Assembly (NCBI GenBank): GCA_048013815.1
Contig: CM106586.1
Coordinates: 6,014,001-6,078,000 of the forward strand
DNA: 64,000 nucleotides
From: Setoptus koraiensis
Lineage: Eukaryota > Arthropoda
Reading direction: 5' to 3'
Part shown: piece after piece, positions 1-11,130 of the stretch
Position numbering within the stretch: position 1 is the stretch's first letter
How the letters are laid out: each line of letters opens with the position of its first letter
Notes under the pieces: model-generated
What the model was told of the DNA's origin: nothing
What the model saw: only the letters and a program-made list of their open reading frames with translations
The model's database searches: none
Position numbers and translations under genes: made by a program

Positions 1-1234
1 TTGGTTGAATTAATTGGTTGGTTGGTGTATGGAAGTAGGCTGGATTAACAGTATTAAAAGAGTCCATTTGCTGCGGTTGCGGTGTCAATGGTTGTTGCTG
101 CGGCGCTAATTGTTGCTGCGGCTGTATCTGATAATTGTTGTTATGGTAGTCCATCGCTGGATTGATTGGTGGCCCGTTGTTTCCTAGTGGTGGCGATTGG
201 TTTGCCGCCTCTATTGATTGTAAGTTGTCGACGAACATCCTGCAAACAATCACCGACACATAGTGTAAACCGAGAGTGCTCGGGTTGGATTCGACTAAAT
301 CTTTCGCTAGTGCTTGCGGAGATATTGTCGTGCGCAATAGATTGTCAACGTAACCACTGTATTGATTTGACAAGTCGAGCAGATTTTGACAGTCATTCTG
401 GAGACTTTGCATAACTTTATTCTGAGGCTGATTCGGTGCCATCACTTGCCCATTGATGTTACTTTCAGCCACTGAAGTGGTCGTCTTTTTGTCTTCTGTT
501 TGTCTAAGTTCAGCATCGCTCAACACTTTTGTCTGGTGCCTTGTCGCGACAATGGGTTGCCGTGGCTGGAGTTGCTGATAACTAGGCGCAATTGCTTGAT
601 TTAAGTTGTAAGTGCTATAGTTATTATTGTTAAATGCACCCATCCGCGTCAAAACTTGATAAACAGTCCTAACAAATTCTGAATTGTCCGAGCTTGTCGA
701 TACATCCGTAGATCGGTTGTTCTGTGCATTTTGGTACATGTTGGTGGCAACATGGAATTTATTTATCCAATCAAACAGTGAATTAGACAGTCTGGCCTCC
801 TGTACAGTGTAGTAACCGAGATTCGTTATGAAATTTCTCAGGTTATCATTGACCATTTGTGACCAGACAAACGAATGCTGCACAAAATGACAAGCGCAAC
901 CCTCTGCGAACTCCATTCTAGCCATGGCATTTTTATTATTTGCCTTATGTGATGAATTTTGTTGACCATTCAAATTAGATTGATAGTTGTTATTATTGTT
1001 AGTTGTTGTTTGATATATGAATGGAGGCGATTCACAATCGCTAAAATCAGAGAACTTCGACACTCTATTGCTGGGAGAGAAACAATATCTCAGGGCATTA
1101 TTGAGATCTGATTTACGATCAGTCGATTCATTTGGATTGACAATATAATATGGGTCAGCACCGAAAGAACTCTCAAGCAGAAAGAAACAATAAAATATGT
1201 AAACCGGAAATAACTTTTTCAGTGATAGCATCAT
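1..1234 (-). CDS. Secreted Gln/Asn-rich protein, 3' end outside the window
   Basis: An uninterrupted minus-strand frame of about 411 codons starts at the first of two adjacent ATG codons (1234) and runs off the left edge. The N-terminus MMLSLKKLFPVYIFYCFFLL followed by ESSFG is a clear signal peptide, so the product probably enters the secretory pathway. The mature part begins near ADPYYIVNPNE and has a moderately conserved-looking stretch (about residues 100-165) with several Cys, including GCACHF, between Asn-rich runs. The C-terminal part becomes Gln/Pro-rich (QPQQQLAPQQQ). I see no splice site inside the frame and no stop. I do not recognise the family. An extracellular matrix, cuticle or salivary protein would fit the composition, but that is inference only. 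No neighbour helps to define its job. Confidence 0.65.
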   Translation of the reverse strand, partial: MMLSLKKLFPVYIFYCFFLLESSFGADPYYIVNPNESTDRKSDLNNALRYCFSPSNRVSKFSDFSDCESPPFIYQTTTNNNNNYQSNLNGQQNSSHKANNKNAMARMEFAEGCACHFVQHSFVWSQMVNDNLRNFITNLGYYTVQEARLSNSLFDWINKFHVATNMYQNAQNNRSTDVSTSSDNSEFVRTVYQVLTRMGAFNNNNYSTYNLNQAIAPSYQQLQPRQPIVATRHQTKVLSDAELRQTEDKKTTTSVAESNINGQVMAPNQPQNKVMQSLQNDCQNLLDLSNQYSGYVDNLLRTTISPQALAKDLVESNPSTLGLHYVSVIVCRMFVDNLQSIEAANQSPPLGNNGPPINPAMDYHNNNYQIQPQQQLAPQQQPLTPQPQQMDSFNTVNPAYFHTPTNQLIQP

Positions 1235-2776
1235 CTTCTCTGCGACTCTCTCAGATGCTATGTATTGATTTAATAGTATCCTGGGGATGTTGGTTTAATT
1301 GATTTGATAATAGGGATAATAATACAACTAATATTTTGATCAGAGTTTCAGATCAGAGCAAATCAGACGAATACGAACGTGTGTGTCGAAAGCTTTCGAT
1401 ATCAATATTTTTCTCTGCACTCGTTCTATAAATAAACTATTTTACACATGGGGACGTCGCTGATTCTCTTCGGAATTCAGACCATCAAATGCAAATACAT
1501 TTTAATGCTCATGATTCATTGAGATATAGCGAAAGGTTTTTGTAATGTACCTCTATCCGAGAATAAGCGTGGAGGTTGAGTGGGGTATCAGTTCCATTAG
1601 TATGGATTTACCGGATCTAACATAATGTAAATCGCGTTGTTTTGATAGTTTAGATGGCTCTCTAGTCTCGCTCCGTGCCGGAACCCAGATATATCCATAG
1701 TTCGGAGTGTTCAATATCAATTGGTGGGAAGAATGCAGAGCACATTGTAGCGAGAAGTGATTTTGAACAATTCAATATGAGATGCAAAACATGACATATA
1801 CTCGTCATGAGTGTCGATATCACCTGTCAGTAAGCAGTTGCAGGGAAATCCATCGAAAGACAAGCTGTCTCTCTCCGACCGACGCAAACTTTTAAAATTC
1901 GTACCCGAGAATACCGTCCAAGGCTTTTTCAGGATATATTTGTTGTTGTTTTCAATGATATCATCAATATCGTTATCACCAACCTTGAGTACAGAATAGT
2001 AGGATTTTTAGACCAACTTAACAGCTATTCGACATCAAAAACCTTTTGAAATAAACCCTTTATGACACCCATGAGTGACGGGCCACCTCACTAGAAACCA
2101 GTTGTGGTGGCGCGACAACCTATCGGGTATCGAATGTGTGTTCAGTGAACGCTGTTCACAATCAATCTCTAAAAACCATTTTTGATCGGAACTAAACTTA
2201 CTTCATGGTATGAAGATACAGAGAACATCCTCCAATTTACATTAGGACCTATGTCATGTATACATTATTAACCTATCATAAAACATGACAGCATTTTTTA
2301 TTTTTCTATCAGAGAGACAATCATGTGCTGAGACAGTAATAATAGTATCAATAAAATAATCATAGTCAATCTATAAATAGATTGTTATACCTCAATGAGC
2401 TCACTAAATATACGCTGGTTAGTTGTTATGCCTAAGTTCCTTCCTTGTCACAATGTCATTATCTGGTATAGGTGATGGTAACAATATAAGAAATTTATGT
2501 CACACAAGGTTGTTACTTGGCCCGTGACTGCCAACACAAGGCTGAGCGGAAACATGGTGGAGAATATCTCAACAAACCGTGAGGCCGCCAATTTATTCTC
2601 TCGGCGTCAATTCATTCAGAGAATAGTTGATAATTGAAAGTTGGATGGGACGCTCCTGCTGAAATGTACAAGAGCATTTCTACATAATATATTAGGTAGT
2701 GATATATATACATATAAATATACATATACATATATTTGCAATTTTAAGACATGTTTCTAGCTTGAGTGAGAGACAA
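1235..2776. other. Intergenic stretch, no gene seen
   Basis: AT-rich DNA between the start of the secreted protein gene and the 3' end of the acyltransferase gene. The only open frame (1811-1999, plus) is short and shows no family features. The part just left of 1300 is presumably the promoter of the minus-strand secreted gene. Short TATATA-rich runs occur near 2700-2740. Confidence 0.5.
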
Positions 2777-4157
2777 CTAAAACAACGAAGTTACGTCTTT
2801 GGCTTTCATCATCTGAGCGCAAGTAAAGCAAAATAATCTATACACAGCCAGGTAGAATACCAATAAATAGAATATATGGACGGCTATCACTTTAGTCCAG
2901 TCAAGTTGAGTCGTTCGCATTGATTTACCATGTTGTTCTAGAAATTTATCACGATCTTCATAGAATGATTTGATAAGCTCTTCTTTTTCCATCCATATAT
3001 TCCTCAGCCATTCATCTGAAAGGGAAAGTGATTCACGTCTCATGATCTTGTAATGTATGAATACAGGCTCTGTTGTATTAAAAAAATCATAATCAAATGA
3101 AAACAGAGCATCAGTTGAGAATAAGAATCTATATTTAAACTGTTTCGTGAGAATGGAGCAAATCGAAGTTGTCTACTTACCAACACGACCTCCGAATGCT
3201 ATGTCTAGAATTGAAAGAGGATCTTTCTGGTTTTTGTACAGCAGAGTCACATCAACAATATGTGTAACTCTAATCTCCGGACCAATCAAATCTTTGAAGG
3301 CTTTAAATCTTGGATGTGTGACATGCTGAGTGGTGAGTAAACCATTTTTCATTGCGTATCTATTGGACCCTTCTAACCTTTTACATAGGAACCCGCCCTC
3401 CGGAAAGAGAACCAACAGATTTCGGTCTGGATGTTTCAAGACTTGATTGCGTAGAGCACCCTCTGTAAATGTGTCTTTGGCTATAAAAAAGTCTCCATGA
3501 GATCCACATACAAGACCAAAATTGGTTGGTTTAAACTGCGTTTGTTTGTAGCGTGGAAGACATTGAATATATAAGAATGTAAAATATTGAATCTTACGAC
3601 TTGCGCATGGAATTTGAAAAAGCGAGGCTCGATTAGTAATCAATTACTGACGAGCTGATACTTACGATCGCATCGAGTACCCACAGTATCGATTGACTGG
3701 TGACCCCAGATAAGGACTGCATCAACAAAGGTACATCGGATGTGGATATATGATTGCTCAACATTAACAATCTCGGCTTAGTGTTGGTATTGCTATTGAT
3801 TCTAACATCAGCACTATCATAATTCTCGAGTAAAGTTACGTAATCGTCCCCTATTTCGTTAACTGTAATACCTGCAGCTAAGCTCCAGGAAGAGACTATG
3901 TAAAGTAGTGAATTGTATAAGTGATTCTCAATTCTTGAGTATAGGTCTGGCCTAACCCAACTAATAGGCAATAGCACCATCCAGGTTAAAACAAGATAAC
4001 TAGAGACTACATAAATGTTTTCAATTATTATGGCTATCAATCTAATAAATCCATATGTTTTCTTTAATAGTGTGTCTCTGGCTTTGATTTGATGAATTGG
4101 TCTATAAGTCTTCCATCTATCACCAATATTAATACGATGATTGGCGATAACTGTCAT
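2777..4157 (-). CDS. LPGAT1: LPGAT1-type lysophospholipid acyltransferase, 3 exons
   Basis: A membrane enzyme that moves an acyl chain from acyl-CoA to a lysophospholipid, expected in the endoplasmic reticulum. Exons are 3666-4157, 3181-3535 and 2777-3069 on the minus strand, each joined at GT/AG sites with matching phase, giving 379 residues (human LPGAT1 is about 370). The start is an ATG at 4157. A hydrophobic segment lies at about residues 40-66. The acyltransferase block I motif NHISTSD (H136, D141) and block III motif LFPEGGF (208-213) are intact. FGLVCGSHGDFF follows the first splice join just as FGIVSLVHGDFF does in LPGAT1. A C-terminal membrane helix spans about 343-366. The upstream region is shared head to head with the coiled-coil gene, so a divergent promoter is likely. 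The family assignment is firm; the preferred lysolipid is not readable. Confidence 0.9.
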
Positions 4158-5552
4158 GTTTTCGGAGAAGTATGTGGTTGATGTTAGTTCAGGTGTTTAT
4201 GTTGTTACAATATGATGTATAATGACGCTATAATATACGCTCAATCTAGCTGAAGTTAGTTGTTTAGCGTTTATATGAGATCCGCTTAGAGCTGTCCCGA
4301 GATATTAATATGAAATATTAAAGTATTTTGTTGTTGATATTTCCTCCTATCTTTCCTCTTATGATTACTGTTAGATTGCGTCAAATATTTACTATCAGTC
4401 ATATATCACACAAACACAGACAAACACAATCGCACGCACATTTGCGACAAAAATTGTTGTTACAATCAGTCTTAAAGTTTATATATCTAGTAATGATAAT
4501 AATTATGTGGCTCGCCAACTAGCAGCAGCGAGTAGACTGCAAATTGACAACGGCCATACAACGAACATATGTTTTGCTAGTGAGGTCTCTATTGGCAACA
4601 ATTTAAAGACAATTGTATCATGTGTCGAGCGGCGAACAAGATGGTCGATTGGTTAACAGACCATTAATTTTAGGTGAGTGTGTAGTGTTCATAAATAATA
4701 TCCAACAATGATGATTTGTGTTTGAATTGCGTGAGCGTGATCACTCCTCGGTAGCCAATTATTATTGTTATTGTTATGGCTGTTGCTGATGATGCTGTAT
4801 AAATCTATCAAGACGTCGTGTGTTGGTGATTAAATAATCTAGAACAACACACACAAATGGCATAAATATAAATATGTATATGGTATGATATAATATGATA
4901 ATATACAAAAAAAAATTGTCGGTATTCCAATGTTAATCTTGAGTGTGTATCTATGCTCGCAGTGCATATCTTATCTCTCCACTCTCACCCTCCGCAATCC
5001 ATCTTGTGCATAGCTTACATGTCTAGCATTGTGTGTGACACACACACACACACACACACACTGATTGTATGCACATTGTAAAGTGCAACCAATTTAAGTG
5101 CAACGGCTGTCATCTACGCGCACATTGGCGCCACCTACATGATGAGTTGATATTAAGAATTGGCGCAGATAGAGAACACATAAAATGTGTGGTGGCGGTG
5201 CCGTTTACTCTTCTTGATGAGCATGCGTTCTTACAAATGCATGGATTCGTCGGTGGTTTGCTCCCCTTAGGTTCTGCTGGTTTCTATCCTATCGTTGGAA
5301 CACAATTATCTTTATTACATGCGCCAAATCAACAATGTAGATCATCATCAATCTCTCCGGCACCTCATATAGTCACCGATTTATCACCGAAATTGTCACT
5401 ATACTCACTAATGATTTACCACCACCACCACCTATTGAACATTTACTTTCTATTAGAATCTCCATAAGCTGTTACACAATATTTATATTTCATTATATTT
5501 TTGTTTGTTATCCTTACCAACTATCATCACCATCGCAAATTATAGTTGCAAC
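4158..5552. promoter_or_regulatory. Divergent intergenic region between acyltransferase and coiled-coil gene
   Basis: About 1.4 kb separate the two divergent start codons, so promoters for both should lie here. A (CA)n run of about 24 bases sits at 5037-5060. A 132-codon ATG frame (5069-5467) lies directly after it; its composition (His runs, no domain) looks like chance or 5' leader, so I do not call it a gene. No clear TATA box was identified. Confidence 0.4.
5037..5060. repeat. (CA)n microsatellite
   Basis: A short perfect dinucleotide run upstream of the coiled-coil gene. Confidence 0.9.
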
Positions 5553-5936
5553 ATGGTGAAGGAAAAAAATTCAACATTATCCAGCGATGACAATTTAATT
5601 AAACTGTATGAGTACCGAATCAAGAAACAGGAAGAACTTATATCGAGGCTCCGCACAGGCTTCTATCACAAGATGGCTTTGCAAACGGACACAAACATGA
5701 TACGTGGTTTAGCACAAGGAGACTTGAAACTATTGAAAGACAAACTAGCAACTCATAAGAAACAATACAAGGCCAACAAAATCAAAAAAGGCGACCAGCA
5801 ACAACAGGAGAATTCTATTAAGTCAAATTCATTAGATAATAAACAAGACATAGAAAAGCTTAAGGAGAGAGCTCTCAACAGTGACATGTATGTCTTGTTG
5901 TCAAATAGGCCGCTTGTGCCTGTCAGCCATTCGTGA
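5553..5936 (+). CDS. Small coiled-coil hypothetical protein
   Basis: A 127-residue frame starting at the ATG of MVKEKN (5553). The frame is open slightly further upstream, but only from a TTG. Residues 12-75 (NLIKLYEYRIKKQEELISRL and onward) have heptad spacing and high charge, as in a coiled coil. A Gln run (DQQQQEN) and a second charged helix follow. There is no signal peptide or membrane segment, so it is probably cytosolic or nuclear. The frame could be one exon of a longer gene: the end SNRPLVPVSHS looks less structured and a GT lies near 5880, but I found no convincing downstream exon. The family is not recognised. Confidence 0.5.
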   Translation: MVKEKNSTLSSDDNLIKLYEYRIKKQEELISRLRTGFYHKMALQTDTNMIRGLAQGDLKLLKDKLATHKKQYKANKIKKGDQQQQENSIKSNSLDNKQDIEKLKERALNSDMYVLLSNRPLVPVSHS

Positions 5937-6528
5937 CCATTTTGGAAGAAAACCACCAGTTCTCCATCTTGATACTGTATTTGTTTCTGAGCGGTATTCG
6001 TGTATTGTAACCACTCTTTTCATATGCTGTTATATAGATACCGTCCTATGTATATTTCAATGTGTTTAAATTTGTGTTCGGCATTTACCTATAAAAATCA
6101 ACTTTGCAAAAGCCCGCAAGGTTATATAAACAATTTGTTATCGCTGGCTCTCTGATTAATTTTATCTATTGATGATGATATTAATCTATTGTCTAATGTG
6201 AACTGTTCCCTGCCATTAAAGTACTAGGAAGTTACACGCTCATGACTTTTTGTGCTGATGGAAACTCTATTTCAATTTCTTCTGTCGCATCATTCTCGAA
6301 TGTAATAAAAACGCGTTCTCGTAGTGGAAAATAAGCTTAACGCTGCCCGAAATCTACTCTGTGGCGCAATCTCAAGCTATTCCGGTAACATTGTTGATAG
6401 TGTACACTTGATTTAAAGACATATACATTCTGGCTCGCTCTTTTTCTTATTGGTCATTGCTACATGCGACTCATTATGCAACAAATCACTTCCGGAGAAG
6501 CTAACTGGTCTATCTACATAATGAACTG
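5937..6528. other. Intergenic stretch, no gene seen
   Basis: AT-rich sequence with no credible coding frame or repeat between the coiled-coil gene and the TIR pseudogene. Confidence 0.5.
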
Positions 6529-8420
6529 ATGAATAATTGGAATACGACACAGAATCAATACGAGGAGATAGAACTCAATTATGGCCCATTTAAAGATAGA
6601 TCAGAAAGCGAAACTATCGTTATTGCGTCAACAAGTAAATGCTCGCCATCGATTGAAGGAAGAGACCCGACTGAGGAAGGTGAGAGAGATTATACTATGG
6701 GCCCGGGTATGCCAGCGCGCATTTCATCGTCCTCCCAAGCAAACAATACGGTGATTATAGAGGAAGATGAAACATATTCTGCTGAGCATGAATTAAAAAA
6801 ACTAATCGATTCGAAACGCAAGCTTGTTATGTCGGTCGCAGTCCATTAGCAGACCATCGTTTGATAGATATCAACTTTGTGATTACAACTGAGATGAACC
6901 ATGAAACTTCAAGGTGCACATTTGAAGCAAAGGAAAGCCGAAACTCAGTCAAGGAAATCTCTATAGTACTACTAAACAAATTCGAAAGGATGCCGGACCA
7001 ACATACAGTATTGGGACTTGTAAAAATTGATATGATTGACACGACATTGTCAAATTTAAGAACTCTCATATTTAAAAATGTGCTCTATTTGCCTGAAAAT
7101 TTCACTTTCTTACAAAAAGATAGTGATATTATTACATATACTCCCAGAAATCAAGACGAATACAAGACAGCGTGTGATTTGATAAATTGGCATGGCTCAA
7201 GAAAGGACGAAGGTTCCGTTTTCATTATTCAAAGCTCCGATCCAAAATTGAAAATTGGAATAGTTGAATGCACGGGTGCGGGAGTGTGCCTCGGCTCGAT
7301 AATTTGTAATAAAGAAGATTGCCTATCTGATTTGCGTCAAGAAATCGACACGCACTCTTCTGACAAGTATGTAGATGACGGTGAAAATCTATACTCCAGA
7401 CTGAAAAATTTCATATTCTTAGATGAACGCTTTTGGCCCATAACACCCCAGCAAGAATCATCCATTGCAATTATCACTATTGTAGGCAAAAATCAAACCG
7501 TAGCCATCAAGAGTGGTTCGCTATCCGACACCACGGTGTTTGTCGGGCATGGAAAGTCCAGTCTTGTTATCCATGACGAAGAGAATACAACTAAAAGTGA
7601 GGAATCATTTGAAGTTTTGAATAATGACACATCAGGCTACAAAACGCCAGCTAGCAATTCATCACTAATACTTGGATCAAAGGACATCACATTGAAAGAA
7701 AGAGGAAATTCGAAATACTAGAATTTTTCGTTGAAAAATGAGTCTAGCTGTTGACTCACTGAAGCCATCGATCGACATAGATCAATCAGGGCAAATAAGC
7801 AAAATCAAAACGGAATATAAACATGAGATCAAGTATGTTGAAGTGAGACAAGAAGAGGAGAGTACCGCGACTTGCACCAGCGATAAAAGCATTGATAAAC
7901 AAGTGGTGATCTCCTATGGGCGGCGAGAGGCAGCAGTTCATGCCCTCGATCTAAAAATGGCCCTTGAAAAGTTGGGACTAATTGTTTATTTGGATATCCA
8001 TCGAATCAAAAGTTGATCAGATTGGCAAGATTGATTGAACGATGCAATCTGTGGCTGTTCCGTATTTGTACCTTTAGTGACATAATTCTATGGACAGACA
8101 TTGTGGTCGAACAGAGAAGTTAAACTTGCGGATGTGCTTAAAAAACACATAATTCCAGTGAATTTTGGTCAAATCTGGCTACCACCTTGTTTGGCGATAC
8201 AATTTGCAACAACACAGTATATCTGTTGGAGACCCAACGGAGAATGCTATTCAAATGGTGATTCTTCAAAAGGGGACGGATGTCTTCATTGGCCCAAGAG
8301 TGTATATCTGAAGTTGCTGTTATGATTAAAAATAATTTGAGAATTGCCGAATCATTGGATGTCAAAAAGATGGGAGATCCTTCGATGGAATTTGTTGATG
8401 CAGGCAGAAAAGATGATTCA
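6529..8420 (+). pseudogene. Decayed TIR-domain protein gene
   Basis: Three long frames on one strand read as successive parts of one protein. The first (6529-6849) is an acidic, Ser/Thr-rich N-terminus ending KRKLVMSVAVH. The second (6861-7721) continues one base out of register (PLADHRLIDINFVI) and holds a globular region of unknown type, including VFIIQSSDPKLKIG and NFIFLDERFWPI. The third (7738 onward) contains the start of a TIR domain: KQVVISYGRREAAVHALDLK, then a βB-like VYLDIHRIKS. Beyond the TGA at 8014 the same frame continues with typical TIR sequence (SDWQD, SVFVPLVT, LWSNREVKLADVL, IIPVNF, CLAIQFATTQYI), broken by a second TGA and a TAA. Past about 8330 more frame changes follow. 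Intact relatives would be cytosolic signalling or NAD-cleaving proteins; this copy looks dead. Confidence is high for TIR, moderate for joining the N-terminal parts. Confidence 0.75.
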
Positions 8421-9120
8421 TGGGTAACTTTTTAAAACCCGGATGATCAGAAAGCCGAAATTCAGATGGACGATCTTCTCAAGGACAAAATATCATTGAG
8501 TCGACATCTTATAGATAATTCAGAGAATTGAACTGTACGAATCAAGAGAACTGTCTTGTGAGATGAATCTCGAGGCTCGATTTGAAAATGTAGTCTGATC
8601 TATCATTTCTACTTTTATTGGGGGTCTCACGCGCTCGAATATCTTAATCAAGATATCTTTGCACACTCATTTAAAAGCAGAGGAATTGTCTCGCTTCGGA
8701 GTGTTTATATTTTTGGTCTTCGATTTTTGAAAATAGAGTTTGGTTAAAAAGGTCTCTTTCAGGTAGAGGCAGAAATCTGGTTGATTTCTGTTTCTGGTTT
8801 TTCGTTCACCAGGCACGCCCACTTATGTCAGAACTTCAACTTTGAGGCCCCGTTTCACCCTGAGAGAGCTGAAATACCTATGTAGGATAAATGCGTCGGA
8901 TCGATTTTGTGTGTCTATAACTTCTGAATGTGCAACTCTTTCTGTGTGTGTTGATGAATTTCAGTTGATTTTTGATTCATTTGATTGACAAAATGAGCGA
9001 TTTTAAGAGAGGCTTTGTATACTCCTTTTTGAGGGATAATTGGTCCTATTCTCGATAATTAAGCGATGCAGAGAAGAAAATATGACTATTTCGAACACTT
9101 TCATAAGTAATGTCAAGTAG
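8421..9120. other. Intergenic stretch, no gene seen
   Basis: No recognisable coding sequence. Remnants of the TIR gene may extend into its first part, and the leader of the mariner fragment may lie at its end. Confidence 0.4.
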
Positions 9121-9123
9121 AAG

Positions 9124-9475
9124 TTGGATGGAAGACCCGAAACACCCAAGAACAAGTTAAAACCAGGCCGCAAGCCGAAGCTGTCCCCCAGACAGCAAGG
9201 CGCCTTACGAAGTAAGTTGCTGAATGAGAATCCTACAACCATAACAAAGCTCGCAGCTGATTATAAAGTTGATAGAGCGACTATTCGCTACTATCGAGAC
9301 AAAAAGTTCGGCTTCAAAAAAAGAAAGAAGCGCCGTGTCCATGCGCTCACAGAACGCGCCATGAAGCAGGGGCACCAGAGATCATGGCAGCTCTATAGGG
9401 CCCTAGGTGGAAGGACATGGCGAAATTGAATAACGAGTGACGAGAAGAAGTTCGTCATAGCCGAATTCAATTTCA
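9124..9475 (+). mobile_element. Tc1/mariner-superfamily transposase fragment
   Basis: The frame from 9124 encodes the N-terminal DNA-binding half of a Tc1/mariner-type transposase. A basic linker (KPGRKPKLSPRQQGALRSKL) leads into a helix-turn-helix stretch (TITKLAADYKVDRATIRYY), then a basic tail (FKKRKKRRVHALTERAMKQ). The text around the stop at 9427-9429 continues as a sequence resembling W-I-T-S-D-E, the first catalytic Asp block of the family, so the fragment breaks near the start of the catalytic domain. The remaining catalytic blocks are not found. It differs in sequence from the larger mariner element at 11.1-13.0 kb and is a separate old insertion. Confidence 0.65.
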
Positions 9476-9690
9476 ATTCATTTTCATCAGTGCCAGTTAC
9501 ATTCATGAATAAGTCGTCAAGTAGAATCTTGCGTTGATTGCGAGGCACTGCTAGTCTATAATGACGAATTATCAGCTGAGGAATCATGGGTGCCTACCAA
9601 GTCTCTGATCATTTGTACTGTATCGTCCATTCTCTTGTTCCTGATGTAAGTGGTTTTGAGTCTCGGATCGAGGACATATGCCATGAATGC

Positions 9691-10429
9691 TTAATCACAA
9701 CTTAATGCGTTCTGATATTCTTTGAGTTTAGCCAATAAACGACTCGAGGCTGCTTTGATCGCATCATTACTGTAATCTTTGGACGCGTGTGCTATCATCT
9801 TGGGGAGAAGCCTCATAGTCACAGATAATACAGAATACTTCGAGCCTGACATTCTCTCGGTTACTTCATAGAAAGGCTTTAAGAATTGGATCAATGCTTC
9901 AATAACACTCCAATTGATCTCCCCACAGCCTGCGATGTCAGGCATTTTTTCTCGGGCTTTAACGACAGCATTTCTCAACACATTTACCCGATGCAGCAAT
10001 AAATACGTACTGTTCCATCTTGTCTCAGCATCAAGGACGAGGCGCTGAGGTTTGGCTAGATTTAAAACTTTTGCGCCGATAAGTTCTTCTTGGATTTTCT
10101 TGAAGGCCACCCATCTTTTTGTGGATCCGGAGATAGCATCAACGAGTAGTTTTACTGGCTTGATTGTTGATTTGAGTGCCTTAAGAGCAACCGAGATGCC
10201 CAGATTGATTATATGGGCGATGCATCGGACACGCGTACATTTCAAATTGAAAGTAGCAGTCCTATGCGCCGAAACAATATATTGTTCCAAAGCTGATACG
10301 TTCGAGCTGGCATTGTCGGTTGTTAATGAAACAACCTTATTCGTCAGACCATATTCATCGATGACTTTCCTTAGAAAATCACGGATGCATATAGCGTTTG
10401 TGCATGTAGCATTGTGCGGATGGGGTTAA
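9691..10429 (-). mobile_element. hAT-superfamily transposase fragment
   Basis: A minus-strand frame of about 245 codons resembles the central catalytic part of hAT transposases. It starts after an in-frame stop at about 10430 and has no good ATG. Family-like blocks in order are NKVVSLTTDNASSNVSALEQ, RVRCIAHIINLGISVAL, LVLDAETRWNSTYLLLHR and the helical NWSVIEALIQFLKPFYEVTE. The BED zinc finger and the C-terminal dimerisation domain are missing, and no terminal repeats or 8-bp duplication were found, so this is a dead internal fragment. It could in principle be a source of hAT enzyme for the 8-bp-duplication elements further right, but this copy cannot be. Confidence 0.8.
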
Positions 10430-10559
10430 TATTCGAAGTCACGCATGACTTGCTTAAGTTAAAACTCATGATCCAACGTGACCAAAGTGTCTATGTGAGT
10501 TTGTCTTTGCGGTTTTTGCGCTCGCTCTCGTCGCTTGCTTACATACATAAATAGTATCT

Positions 10560-10930
10560 ATAGGCGAAACAGAGTACTTCTATTCCAGATTGGGTATTCT
10601 GGAGATGTAGAAATCTACAGTTTCTAAGATAACCGAGGTACCGCACAGTGGGCGTTTTAGGATACCCGATGACCGCTAGAGTTCTTCGCAGCGTACCCAA
10701 ATGTATTTTCGGTACTAATAGGGTACATCAGAGAAACCCTTGTTTTTTTAAATATATTCTGGACGCGAAGAAGTGACCTGGAATTAAGATACCTGGGGTT
10801 GGGTATTATGGGCATTTCAGCATAACTCATGATCACGACTTCATGAGTGTGGCGTGACCGTAGAGGGTAGCTTCAGATGCCCCACGCGACCCGTCAGCTC
10901 CCAACGCAATTCTATCCGAATATCTGATAG
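10560..10930 (-). repeat. Fragment of the MITE-like family (type 3)
   Basis: The sequence from about 10560, including the words ACCGAGGTACCGCACAGTGG and GGATACCCGATGACCGCTAG, matches the reverse complement of the right part of the full element at 23637-24696 (around 24530-24640). Ends and duplication are not recognisable, so it is an old partial copy. Confidence 0.6.
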
Positions 10931-11130
10931 AATCCCTATGTAGACGTCACAGGATGACTGACTGCTTTGTCAGGCGGCCGCCCCCTCCCCTTTGGAGTAG
11001 CCCAGTTCGCAACAACAACCAATAAGTTATTGTAGATAATCGAAGAGAAATCAAATATGCACTTGTTAAATCAAGCGAGAGATTTTTAGAGGAAAATAGA
11101 GAGATCTTTGCTGTTTTAGTGCTAGTCCTA

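Noticed and set aside
5069-5467. A 132-codon ATG frame after the (CA)n run
   Set aside because: No domain, His runs and position in a divergent promoter region; likely chance or leader.
8014-8090. Stop-codon read-through in the TIR gene
   Set aside because: Three stops of two kinds in about 80 bases plus frame changes elsewhere point to decay.
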